From assembly GCA_026399435.1 (NCBI GenBank), contig JAPLQX010000007.1, positions 1 through 32,057 on the forward strand: 32,057 bases of DNA, in the 5' to 3' direction. Position 1 is the first letter of the stretch, and the number at the start of each line of letters is the position of its first letter. The position numbers and the translations under genes are program-made. Below the pieces are notes generated by a model, which ran no database searches, had not been told where the DNA came from, and saw nothing but the letters and a program-made list of their open reading frames with translations. The DNA is from Rhodocyclales bacterium (GTDB lineage Bacteria > Pseudomonadota > Gammaproteobacteria > Burkholderiales > Rhodocyclaceae). Positions 24,245-31,768 of the stretch are shown here, one piece after another.

Positions 24245-25383
24245 GCGGTCTCCGACAGGCTTGCGCGCAGCGCCGTGCAGACGCGGTCAATGTCGCCATC
24301 CAGCATGGCGGGGAAAAGCGGCAGGGTGAGGGTGCGGTGGCCGATGTCCTCGGCACGGGGGAAGTCGCCCGCCTTGAAACCCAGCGCCCGATACAGCGAG
24401 AAGAGGTGCAGCGCCGGGTAATGCACGCCGACGCCGATGCCGCGTTGCTTCATCTCGGCGACGAATTTTCCGCGATCCACGCCCTCGGGCAACAGGACCT
24501 GGAACATGTGCCAGTTGCTGTTGCTGAAATCGGCTACAGGCAGTTCGAGCCCGAGCGCCGGATCGATGCAGTCGAAGTAGTGCCGAGCGAGTTCGCGCCG
24601 GCGGGCGGTGAAGGCTTCGAGGTGTTTCATCTGGCCGAGGCCGATAGTGGCGGCGATGTCGGTCATGTTGAACTTGCCGCCCAGCACATCGACATCCATG
24701 CCGCCGTCGGGAAAGCGCCGCACCCCTTGCAGGCGCAGGCGCTCGCAGAGGCCGGTGTCAATGTCGGTCGGCAGCACCAGGGCGCCGCCCTCGGAGGTGG
24801 TCAGGTTCTTGTTGGCGTGGAAGCTGAAGGAGATGAAGTCGCGCTGGTCGCCGAAGGAGGTGCCGATGCGCTGGCCCTTCCATGAGGCGCCGAAGGATTG
24901 CGCCGCGTCTTCGATCACGCGCAGATTGTGCTTGCCGGCGATGGCATAAAGCCGGTCACGATCCACGGGCAGGCCGGCGAGGTCCACCGGGATGACGGCC
25001 TTGGTCTGCGATGTGATGGCGGCTTCGAGCTTGTCCAGATCGATGTTGCGGGTCACCGGATCGACGTCCACGAAAACCGGCGTCGCGCCGACCTCCAGAA
25101 TCACGTTGGCGGTCGCGACCCAGGTCAGCGGAGTGGTGATCACCGTGTCGCCCGCATTTTTGTCACTTCCGACTCCTGCGAGGCGCAGGGCAACTTCGAG
25201 CGTCGCGGTGCCGGAGTTGAAGACGCGCACCGGACGGCCGCCGCAGTACTCGGACAGTGCTGCCTCGAAGGCGAGCACTTTGGGCCCGCTGGTAATCCAG
25301 CCGGAGCGCAGCACCTGCGCCACCGCAGCGATGGTTTCGTCGTCGATCGACGGACGCGTAAACGGAAGGAACTGCTCGCTCAT
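24241..25383 (-). CDS. arnB: UDP-Ara4O aminotransferase
   Basis: A 380-residue PLP enzyme of the DegT/DnrJ/EryC1 family that transaminates the 4-keto sugar to UDP-Ara4N with glutamate. The cofactor lysine is K192 in SFHANKNLTTSEGGALV, matching K188 of E. coli ArnB in SFHAIKN. NSGTATLEVALRLAG near residue 58 and VIEDAAQSFGA are typical, as is KFNMTDIAATIGLGQM. The length agrees with E. coli ArnB (379-385). The start overlaps the preceding small transporter gene by four bases, as does the stop with arnC. Confidence 0.92.
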   Translation of the reverse strand: MSEQFLPFTRPSIDDETIAAVAQVLRSGWITSGPKVLAFEAALSEYCGGRPVRVFNSGTATLEVALRLAGVGSDKNAGDTVITTPLTWVATANVILEVGATPVFVDVDPVTRNIDLDKLEAAITSQTKAVIPVDLAGLPVDRDRLYAIAGKHNLRVIEDAAQSFGASWKGQRIGTSFGDQRDFISFSFHANKNLTTSEGGALVLPTDIDTGLCERLRLQGVRRFPDGGMDVDVLGGKFNMTDIAATIGLGQMKHLEAFTARRRELARHYFDCIDPALGLELPVADFSNSNWHMFQVLLPEGVDRGKFVAEMKQRGIGVGVHYPALHLFSLYRALGFKAGDFPRAEDIGHRTLTLPLFPAMLDGDIDRVCTALRASLSETA

Positions 25384-25751
25384 GACCTGGCCACCAGGAA
25401 CACGCCGACGACGATGAAGCCGATGCCCAGCAGCTTCTGCGCCGCCAGCGCTTCGCCAAACCACTGCCAGGCGACGAAGGCATTGATCACGTAGCCGATC
25501 GACAGCATCGGGTAGGCGATCGACACCGGAACCCGCGACAGCGCCATGATCCAGACCACCAGGCTCACCGCATAGCAGGCCATGCCGCCCATGATGAAGG
25601 GCTGAAAGACGAGCTTGAGGCCGACCGGCAGGATGTTGCCGGCATGAAACTCGAAATGCCCGACCGCGTTGGTGCCGGCTTTGAGGAACAGTTGCGCGGC
25701 CGCATTCAGGAGGACGCCAGTCAGAACCAGAGAGAAGCTGAGGGCGTTCAT
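25380..25751 (-). CDS. Four-helix EamA/SMR-type membrane protein, ArnE/ArnF-like
   Basis: A 123-residue hydrophobic protein with four predicted transmembrane helices, starting at LSFSLVLTGVLLNAAAQLFL, then a region near residue 45, MACYAVSLVVWIMALSRV and LGIGFIVVGVFLVA. The conserved helix-3 stretch SRVPVSIAYPMLSIGYVINA resembles ArnE/ArnF and other small-multidrug-resistance proteins. In enterics ArnE and ArnF together are thought to flip undecaprenyl-phosphate-Ara4N to the periplasm. Only one such gene lies here, so it may act as a homodimer or use a partner elsewhere. It starts one base after the arnT stop and overlaps arnB by four bases. Confidence 0.85.
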   Translation of the reverse strand: MNALSFSLVLTGVLLNAAAQLFLKAGTNAVGHFEFHAGNILPVGLKLVFQPFIMGGMACYAVSLVVWIMALSRVPVSIAYPMLSIGYVINAFVAWQWFGEALAAQKLLGIGFIVVGVFLVARS

Positions 25752-25752
25752 C

Positions 25753-27417
25753 TTATGGCTTCCTCACGATGACGCGGCGCGTGTCGCGGATGACTTCGGT
25801 CATGGGCAATCCTTTCTTGTTCAGTTCCTGCCAGGTGGCCGGCGACATCAGCGCCCAGGCGACGGGCGCCGCGTTCCAGGCCAGCTCGAAGGCGGGCAGG
25901 TCCGGGATGAACTTTTGCGGCTCCTGATCGATGCCGAAGCCCAGTTCGTCCCGATAAGCGACCATGGTCGTGGTGCGCTTCAGGTAGAACTGCAGGGTCT
26001 GGTCGTAGGTGTCGACGCTGAAAAAGGGCGCGTCCTGCGGCACTTGCGGGCGGATCGCCATTGCCACGTCATGCGCCGAATTGACCGAACCGAGACTGTC
26101 GTGACCCAGCAGGAAGCCCTGGCCGAAGACGAAGCCGCCGAACGCAAGAGCGAATACGGCGGCCACGCTGCGTCCCTGTCGTCCCAGCCAGAAAGCCGCC
26201 ATGCCGCCAAGCAGCAGGGCGGCGGCTGCCGCATAGAGCCAGGGCTGATACGCCTCGAAGAGCGCTGCTGGAACCTTTTCGCTGGCGAAGCGGGTGACGT
26301 AGGGAACCAGGAACAGGCAGGCGCCGCCGCCGACGATCGCCGGCAGGGCATGCCATTCGATGCGGCGGGAGACGGCATAACCTGCCAGATGCAGGCCGAT
26401 CAGTGCGGCGAGCGCCGGGAAGATCGGCAGTATGTAGGAGGCCAGTTTGGAGCTGGAGGCGGAAAAGAAGACGAAGACCAGCGCGGCCCACACCAGCAGG
26501 AAGCGCTGCGGCTGGAAGCGGCGCCCTGCTTCGCGCCGGAAGCCCGCGGCCAGGCCCGGCAGAAGGCTGCCAAGCCAGGGCAGGATGCCGACCAGCAGGA
26601 TCGGGATGAAGTACCACATCGGCTGGTAGCGCCCGTGGGCCGTGGTCAGGAAACGCTCGAAATGTTCGTGGATGAAAAAGAAATGCGCGAACTCGGGATT
26701 GGCCAGCGATACCGCGATGAACCAGGGTGCGGTGATGGCAAGCAGGATCAGCAGGCCGCGCAGCGGGCGGATGCGCAGCATGAAACCCCAGTCGCGCTGC
26801 CAGATGGCATAGGCGACGACGGTGGCGGCGGGCAGCACGAGGCCGATCAGGCCCTTGGAGAGCACGGCCAGCGCCAGTAGCGCCCAGGCGGCGTCCTGCC
26901 AGCGCCGACTTTCACGCGAATCGTCACGCAAACTCGCTTCGTCGCGCTGCCCGAGGCACAGGGCGAACACGGCTGCGGCGAGAAAGAAGCTGACGCCCAT
27001 GTCCAGCGTGTTGACGTGGCCGATGACATTCCACAGCACGCTGCCGGCGAGGACCGCCCCGGCGATCAATCCGGCCTGGGGGCCGAACAGCTTCGCCGTG
27101 GCGAAGGCGGTGACGAGCACGCCGGCGAAACCGGTCAGCGCCGGCCAGAGCCGAGCGGTCCAGTGGTGCTCGCCGAACACGGTGAAAGCAGTGGCCGTGG
27201 CCCAGTATTGCAGTGCCGGCTTTTCGAAGTACTTGATGCCGTTCAGGCGCGGCGTCAGCCAATCGCCGGTGGCGACCATTTCGCGTGGAATCTCCGAGTA
27301 GCGGCCCTCGTCGGGGTTGATCAGACGGCGTTGCTCCAGCGTGCCGAACCAGACCAGGGCAAAGGCCAGCAGCAGCGCGAGCAAGGGCCCGCGACGCAGT
27401 TCGATCAACTCGCGCAT
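25753..27417 (-). CDS. arnT: Lipid A Ara4N transferase (ArnT-like glycosyltransferase)
   Basis: A 554-residue integral membrane glycosyltransferase of the PMT/ArnT superfamily (GT83), close to the 550 of E. coli ArnT. It moves Ara4N from undecaprenyl phosphate to lipid A in the periplasm and so reduces binding of polymyxin and cationic peptides. After a first transmembrane helix, the periplasmic loop has the conserved acidic motif RRLINPDEGRYSEIPREM, then GDWLTPRLNGIKYFEKPALQ (separate stretches). About ten to twelve helices follow, with FFIHEHFERFLT in a loop and a soluble C-terminal domain. The start at 27417 overlaps the Mth938-domain gene by 13 bases. The gene leads the arn biosynthetic genes, unlike the enteric order. 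Confidence 0.88.
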   Translation of the reverse strand: MRELIELRRGPLLALLLAFALVWFGTLEQRRLINPDEGRYSEIPREMVATGDWLTPRLNGIKYFEKPALQYWATATAFTVFGEHHWTARLWPALTGFAGVLVTAFATAKLFGPQAGLIAGAVLAGSVLWNVIGHVNTLDMGVSFFLAAAVFALCLGQRDEASLRDDSRESRRWQDAAWALLALAVLSKGLIGLVLPAATVVAYAIWQRDWGFMLRIRPLRGLLILLAITAPWFIAVSLANPEFAHFFFIHEHFERFLTTAHGRYQPMWYFIPILLVGILPWLGSLLPGLAAGFRREAGRRFQPQRFLLVWAALVFVFFSASSSKLASYILPIFPALAALIGLHLAGYAVSRRIEWHALPAIVGGGACLFLVPYVTRFASEKVPAALFEAYQPWLYAAAAALLLGGMAAFWLGRQGRSVAAVFALAFGGFVFGQGFLLGHDSLGSVNSAHDVAMAIRPQVPQDAPFFSVDTYDQTLQFYLKRTTTMVAYRDELGFGIDQEPQKFIPDLPAFELAWNAAPVAWALMSPATWQELNKKGLPMTEVIRDTRRVIVRKP

Positions 27418-27785
27418 TCGACGATCAGTGCGGCGGCCACGTCGCGTCCTTCGGCCATGAGGATGTTGTAGGTGCGGCAGGCGGCAAAGGTGTCCATCAC
27501 CTCGACACCCATGCGCCGCTCGATCAGCGGGCGCAACAGAACCGGGGCGGGGAATCGCTGACGCGCTCCGGTGCCGAGCAGGACAATGGGACAGCCCAAG
27601 TTCGCGACTGCGCCCAGATCGGCTTCGGTCAGGCTGACGAAGGAAGCGGGCGGCCAGTCTTCGATCAGGCGCTGCGGAGTCAGGAGAAAGCTCTTCGTCA
27701 GCCGGCGGCCATTCACCGCTATGTGCTCGGCATCGTAGGCGGTGATCGCAAGCAGGCCGGCGGTGACAGTGGAATGCAGCTTCAT
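27405..27785 (-). CDS. Mth938-like domain protein (DUF498)
   Basis: A 126-residue protein of the Mth938/NDUFAF3-like family. The core includes YDAEHIAVNGRRLTKSFLLT, then CPIVLLGTGARQRFP and the C-terminal GVEVMDTFAACRTYNILMAE with GRDVAAALIVE. Its biochemical role in bacteria is not established; the eukaryotic relative helps to assemble respiratory complex I. ATG 27785 is chosen because it fits the family N-terminus (MKLHSTV); a TTG at 27818 would add 11 residues. No Shine-Dalgarno sequence is clear. It overlaps arnT by 13 bases, so it is probably the first gene of the arn transcript. Confidence 0.85.
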   Translation of the reverse strand: MKLHSTVTAGLLAITAYDAEHIAVNGRRLTKSFLLTPQRLIEDWPPASFVSLTEADLGAVANLGCPIVLLGTGARQRFPAPVLLRPLIERRMGVEVMDTFAACRTYNILMAEGRDVAAALIVECAS

Positions 27786-27893
27786 TCGGGGCGCGAGTTT
27801 GGCAGCTGAGGTCGGCAACGGAGCGGAGAGGGGCGAGGGCGCCTGAAAGCCGCATCAAATCTGGATTTGCGGTGCAGCATAGGCTTGGGTAAC

Positions 27894-27901
27894 ATTATAC
27901 A
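27894..27901. promoter_or_regulatory. Candidate -10 region between Mth938 and alaA
   Basis: On the minus strand 27894-27899 reads TATAAT, a perfect -10 for the Mth938/arn transcript. On the plus strand TATACA (27896-27901) could serve alaA. The region is the centre of an imperfect inverted repeat, GGTAAC and TTTACC. No good -35 was found, so confidence is low. Confidence 0.35.
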
Positions 27902-27954
27902 TTTTACCGATACCGCCCGTCCGGGTCGGCATCACGCAGAAAGGACGGTTGCTC

Positions 27955-29181
27955 ATGCAGCCCGTAACAAAATCCGCCAAGCTTGCCAACGTCTGCTACG
28001 ACATTCGCGGGCCCGTGCTCGCCCGTGCCAGGCAGATGGAAGAGGAAGGCCACAAGATCATCAAGCTGAACATCGGCAACCTCGCCGCCTTCGGCTTCGA
28101 TTCGCCCGAAGAGATCCAGCAGGACATGATCCGCAACCTGCCCGGGGCGGCTGGATATGTCGATTCGAAAGGCATTTTCTCCGCACGCAAGGCCGTGATG
28201 CATTACTCGCAGCAGAAGCACATCAAGAGCGTGACGATCGAGGACATCTACATCGGCAACGGCGTCTCCGAACTGATCGTGATGGCCATGAATGCCCTGC
28301 TCGACACCGGCGACGAAGTCCTCGTCCCCGCGCCCGACTACCCGCTGTGGACCGCCGCCGTGAGCCTTTCCGGCGGCACGCCGCGGCACTACCTGTGCGA
28401 CGAAGGCGCCGGCTGGCTGCCCGACCTGGACGATATCCGGGCCAAGATCACGCCGCAGACCCGTGCCATCGTCATCATCAATCCGAACAACCCGACCGGG
28501 GCCGTGTACCCCGACGAGGTACTGAAGGACATCATCGAAATCGCCCGGCAGAACGATCTGATCATCTACGCCGACGAGGTCTATGACAAGGTGCTCTACG
28601 ACGGGGTGACCCATACCTCGATCGCCTCCCTCTCGGAGGACGTGCTGACCATCACCTTCAACGGCTTGTCGAAGAACTACCGTTCCTGCGGCTATCGGGC
28701 CGGGTGGATGATCGTTTCCGGCGAAAAGAAGCATGCACGCGACTACATCGACGGTCTCGACATGCTGGCCTCGATGCGCCTGTGCGCCAATGTTCCGGGG
28801 CAGTGGGGCATCCAGACGGCCCTCGGCGGCTACCAGAGCATCGATGACCTCGTGGCGCCGGGCGGGCGCATGTGTCGCCAGCGCGACGTGGCGCACGAAC
28901 TGATCACGGCCATCCCGGGCGTCACGTGCGTCAAGCCCAAGGCCACGCTGTACATGTTCCCGCGCCTGGACCCGAAGATGTATCCGATCAGCAACGATCA
29001 GGACTTCATCGAAGAACTGCTGGTGGCGGAAAAGGTGCTCCTGGTGCAGGGTACGGGGTTCAACTGGCCGCATCCCGATCACTTCCGTCTGGTCTTCCTG
29101 CCGCATGAGGACGACCTGCGCGAGGCCATCGGCCGCATCGCCCGCTTTCTCGAAAGCTATCGCAAGCGCTATGGCAACTGA
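27955..29181 (+). CDS. alaA: Alanine aminotransferase (glutamate-pyruvate), AlaA type
   Basis: A 408-residue PLP-dependent class I aminotransferase, closely similar along its length to E. coli AlaA (405 residues), which makes alanine from pyruvate and glutamate. Shared stretches include KLANVCYDIRGPVL, IYIGNGVSELIV, LVPAPDYPLWTAAVSLS, VIINPNNPTGAVY, the PLP lysine K240 in NGLSKNYR and EMLASMRLCANVP-like DMLASMRLCANVP. ATG 27955 has AAGGA nine bases upstream; a TTG at 27949 would add two residues. The gene is divergent from the Mth938/arn operon and is followed by overlapping acetyltransferase and hom genes. Its nearness to hom is common in this group. Confidence 0.93.
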   Translation: MQPVTKSAKLANVCYDIRGPVLARARQMEEEGHKIIKLNIGNLAAFGFDSPEEIQQDMIRNLPGAAGYVDSKGIFSARKAVMHYSQQKHIKSVTIEDIYIGNGVSELIVMAMNALLDTGDEVLVPAPDYPLWTAAVSLSGGTPRHYLCDEGAGWLPDLDDIRAKITPQTRAIVIINPNNPTGAVYPDEVLKDIIEIARQNDLIIYADEVYDKVLYDGVTHTSIASLSEDVLTITFNGLSKNYRSCGYRAGWMIVSGEKKHARDYIDGLDMLASMRLCANVPGQWGIQTALGGYQSIDDLVAPGGRMCRQRDVAHELITAIPGVTCVKPKATLYMFPRLDPKMYPISNDQDFIEELLVAEKVLLVQGTGFNWPHPDHFRLVFLPHEDDLREAIGRIARFLESYRKRYGN

Positions 29182-29623
29182 GTTTCCGGTGGTCGAGGTG
29201 ACGGGCAGTGACGGCAGCGTGATCGAGACAGCGTGGCTCGCCCGCGCCGAGCCGGTGCACCGTCAGTTGCGCACCGGCCTGCCTGCCGATTACGCCGCCC
29301 GCCTGCGCGCGGTGTTCGCCAACGGTGCGCGCATGAGCGTGGCGACCGAACAAGCGGCAGTGCGGGGCGTCGCGCTGTGGCGGGTGATCGAGAACACCTA
29401 TGAAGGGCGCCGGCTGTATGTCGATGATCTGGTGACCGACGAAGCGCATCGCTCGCGGGGCATCGGCAGGGCATTGCTTCATCATCTGGAACGGCATGCA
29501 CGGAACTTGCAGTGCGATGTGCTGGCACTCGACTCGGGCACCCAGCGTACCGACGCGCATCGCTTCTACTTTCGCGAAGGCATGGTGATCCCGTCCTTCT
29601 GCTTCAGGAAAAACTTGAAATGA
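29171..29623 (+). CDS. GNAT-family N-acetyltransferase
   Basis: A 150-residue single-domain acetyltransferase using acetyl-CoA. The acetyl-CoA motif A is VDDLVTDEAHRSRGIGRALL, with the R-x-x-G-x-G/A core in RSRGIGRA, followed by HLERHARNLQCDVLALDSG. The terminal FYFREGMVIPSF is the usual motif B region. The substrate cannot be told. It overlaps alaA by 11 bases and hom by four (ATGA), so the three genes form one operon for alanine and threonine/methionine precursor metabolism. Its own role in that pathway is unknown. Confidence 0.85.
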   Translation: MATEFPVVEVTGSDGSVIETAWLARAEPVHRQLRTGLPADYAARLRAVFANGARMSVATEQAAVRGVALWRVIENTYEGRRLYVDDLVTDEAHRSRGIGRALLHHLERHARNLQCDVLALDSGTQRTDAHRFYFREGMVIPSFCFRKNLK

Positions 29624-30942
29624 AACCAATGAACGTAGGACTCCTCGGCATCGGCACCGTCGGTGGCGGCACATTCAACGTGCTCGCACGCAACGAAGCC
29701 GAGATCACGCGCCGTGCCGGGCGCCCGATCCGCATCACCCGGGTGGCGGACAAGAATCTTGAACTGGCAAGGCAGGTCACGGCCGGCCGCGCCCAGGTGA
29801 CGGACGATGCCTTTTCGGTGGTGACCGATCCCGACATCGACATCGTCGTCGAACTGATCGGCGGCTGCGGCATCGCCAAGGAACTGGTGCTGAAGGCCAT
29901 TGCCAACGGCAAGCACGTGGTGACGGCGAACAAGGCCCTGCTCGCGGTGCATGGCAACGAGATTTTCGCCGCCGCCCACGAGAAAGGCGTCATGGTCGGT
30001 TTCGAGGCGGCGGTGGCGGGCGGCATCCCCATCATCAAGGCGCTGCGCGAGGGCCTGTCGGCCAACCGCATCCAGTGGATCGCCGGCATCATCAACGGCA
30101 CCACCAATTTCATCCTGTCGGAGATGCGCGACAAGGGCCTGCCCTTCGATGTCGTGCTGAAGGAGGCGCAGCGCCTGGGCTATGCCGAAGCCGATCCAAC
30201 CTTCGACATCGAGGGCGTCGACGCCGCGCACAAGATCACGATTCTTTCCGCACTGGCTTTCGGCATTCCGATGCAGTTCGACAAGGCGCACATCGAGGGC
30301 ATCAGCCAGCTCGATGCGGACGACATCAAGTACGCCGAGCAGTTGGGTTACCGCATCAAGCTGCTGGGCATCACCCGCCGCCGCCAAATGGACGGAAAGG
30401 CGGGCGTCGAACTGCGCGTGCATCCGACCCTGATTCCGGCCAAGCGCCTGATCGCCAACGTCGAAGGCGCGATGAATGCCGTGCTGGTGCAAGGCGACGC
30501 GGTCGGCGCCACGCTTTACTACGGCAAGGGGGCCGGCGCCGAGCCGACCGCCTCGGCTGTCATCGCCGACCTGGTCGACGTCACGCGCATGCACACGGCG
30601 GACCCCGAGCATCGCGTGCCGCACTTGGCCTTCCAGCCCGATGCGCTCGAGGACACGCCGATCCTGCCGCTGGCCGAAGTGGAAACCAGCTACTACCTGC
30701 GGCTGCGGGTGGAAGACAAGCCGGGCGTGCTGGCCGACATCACGCGCATTCTGGCCGACCAGCAGATTTCCACCGCCGCCATGATCCAGCGCGAACCGGG
30801 CGAAGGCGAGTCGCAGACCGACATCATCATGCTGACCCACATCACCCGCGAGAAGAATGTCGATGCGGCGATTGCGAAGATCGAGGCACTGCCGGTGGTG
30901 AAGAAGAAGGTCATCCGGTTGCGCATGGAAGAGTTGGGCTAG
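29620..30942 (+). CDS. hom: Homoserine dehydrogenase
   Basis: A 440-residue monofunctional enzyme that reduces aspartate semialdehyde to homoserine with NAD(P)H, the branch point to threonine and methionine. The nucleotide-binding motif is VGLLGIGTVGGGT, the active-site region KHVVTANKALLAVHG, and the family signature IINGTTNFILSEM. A C-terminal ACT domain (YYLRLRVEDKPGVLADIT onward, about residues 350-430) suggests allosteric control, probably by threonine. ATG 29620 has AGGAA nine bases upstream and overlaps the acetyltransferase stop. In many betaproteobacteria thrC follows directly; here accessory genes follow. Confidence 0.95.
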   Translation: MKPMNVGLLGIGTVGGGTFNVLARNEAEITRRAGRPIRITRVADKNLELARQVTAGRAQVTDDAFSVVTDPDIDIVVELIGGCGIAKELVLKAIANGKHVVTANKALLAVHGNEIFAAAHEKGVMVGFEAAVAGGIPIIKALREGLSANRIQWIAGIINGTTNFILSEMRDKGLPFDVVLKEAQRLGYAEADPTFDIEGVDAAHKITILSALAFGIPMQFDKAHIEGISQLDADDIKYAEQLGYRIKLLGITRRRQMDGKAGVELRVHPTLIPAKRLIANVEGAMNAVLVQGDAVGATLYYGKGAGAEPTASAVIADLVDVTRMHTADPEHRVPHLAFQPDALEDTPILPLAEVETSYYLRLRVEDKPGVLADITRILADQQISTAAMIQREPGEGESQTDIIMLTHITREKNVDAAIAKIEALPVVKKKVIRLRMEELG

Positions 30943-30960
30943 ACAAACGTCGGAGTGTAG

Positions 30961-31230
30961 ATGATGCAAGTCAGTATGTCCGAAGCCAGAAAATGCTTGT
31001 CGAGCCTGGTAGCCGCGGCCGAGCGTGGCGAGGACGCGATCATCGCCCGCGACGGCAAGCCGGTGGCGAGGATCGTCCGCTACGAGGCGCCGAAGGTGAA
31101 GCCGCCGGGTGCATGGAAAGGAAAGGTCAAGGTGTCGTCCGATTGGGACAGCCCTGAAACCAACGCCGAGATTGCCGCTCTGTTCGATGGTGTGGCGGGA
31201 CCAGTCTCTATCGCCCGAGGTCGGGGCTGA
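30961..31230 (+). CDS. Phd/YefM-family antitoxin without a visible partner toxin
   Basis: An 89-residue Phd-type antitoxin. The N-terminal DNA-binding fold is MQVSMSEARKCLSSLVAAAE, followed by GEDAIIARDGKPVARIV. The C-terminal part (WDSPETNAEIAALFDG) resembles the toxin-wrapping tail that partners PIN-domain (VapC) toxins. No VapC, Doc or YoeB gene follows; the next genes encode DUF4160 and DUF2442 proteins. GGAG lies five bases before the start. The last residues (VAGPVSIARGRG) look unusual for the family, as if the end had been rearranged when the toxin was lost. It lies 18 bases after hom on the same strand. Confidence 0.82.
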   Translation: MMQVSMSEARKCLSSLVAAAERGEDAIIARDGKPVARIVRYEAPKVKPPGAWKGKVKVSSDWDSPETNAEIAALFDGVAGPVSIARGRG

Positions 31231-31233
31231 CGG

Positions 31234-31482
31234 GTGGGAACCGTTCTGCGGATTGGTAGTTGGCGCGTGATGATCTACACTATTGATCATGCGCCGGCCC
31301 ATGTACATCTCGTCGGCCCGGAAGGGCGAGCAAAGATCGCTCTCAATTGCCCAACGGGGCCTGCGATTCCGATCAATATTCGAGGGATGGATGCTGCCAC
31401 CGTCAAGAGTGCGTTGGGCGTGATCGAGAAGGAATTGACGGTGCTTTGCAGAACATGGAGGTCGATGCATGGAGACTATTGA
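31234..31482 (+). CDS. DUF4160 domain protein
   Basis: An 82-residue protein of the DUF4160 family. The hallmark pattern appears as TVLRIGSWRVMIYT followed by HAPAHVHLVGPEGRAKI, where family members usually have PPHVHV and a similar charged strand. The start is a GTG; the frame has no earlier suitable start. It begins three bases after the Phd stop and overlaps the DUF2442 gene by 14 bases, so the three are probably made together. DUF4160 and DUF2442 genes are often neighbours and have been thought of as toxin-antitoxin-like pairs, but I know of no established function. Confidence 0.75.
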   Translation: MGTVLRIGSWRVMIYTIDHAPAHVHLVGPEGRAKIALNCPTGPAIPINIRGMDAATVKSALGVIEKELTVLCRTWRSMHGDY

Positions 31483-31768
31483 CGAAGTGATTGCGCGCGC
31501 CATGGAGCGGGGCGCACAGGCGGCGTCTTGCGAGCCGATGGCGATAAGCGCCCGTTTCGATGCGACTGCACGTCGTTTGTTTATCGAACTGGCGGGAAAC
31601 GTGGAGCTTTCCATTCCTGCCGATCAACTGGGGTTTCCGCAGGGAGCCGACTTGTCGGGGGTCCGGGTGGAAGGCGGCGGCTTCGATCTCTATTTTCCTG
31701 TCATTGATGAAGGTGCGTTTGTGCCTGATTTGGCGCGGGCTGCAATCGAGCATCGCTTGGCGGCATGA
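31469..31768 (+). CDS. DUF2442-like domain protein
   Basis: A 99-residue protein whose middle, ISARFDATARRLFIELAGNV then ELSIPADQLGFPQGADLSGV, and end, GGGFDLYFPVIDEGAFVPDL, fit the DUF2442 pattern (a small beta-rich domain seen beside DUF4160). A short charged N-terminal helix (METIDEVIARAMERGAQAA) precedes it. The gene overlaps the DUF4160 gene by 14 bases, which suggests joint action. No enzymatic motif is visible. The DNA is less GC-rich than the hom region, in keeping with accessory origin. Confidence 0.72.
   Translation: METIDEVIARAMERGAQAASCEPMAISARFDATARRLFIELAGNVELSIPADQLGFPQGADLSGVRVEGGGFDLYFPVIDEGAFVPDLARAAIEHRLAA

Noticed and set aside
29566..31614. 682-codon minus-strand frame opposite hom and the accessory genes
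   Set aside because: It is antisense to homoserine dehydrogenase, Phd and DUF4160 genes, all recognisable, and its own sequence shows no domain.
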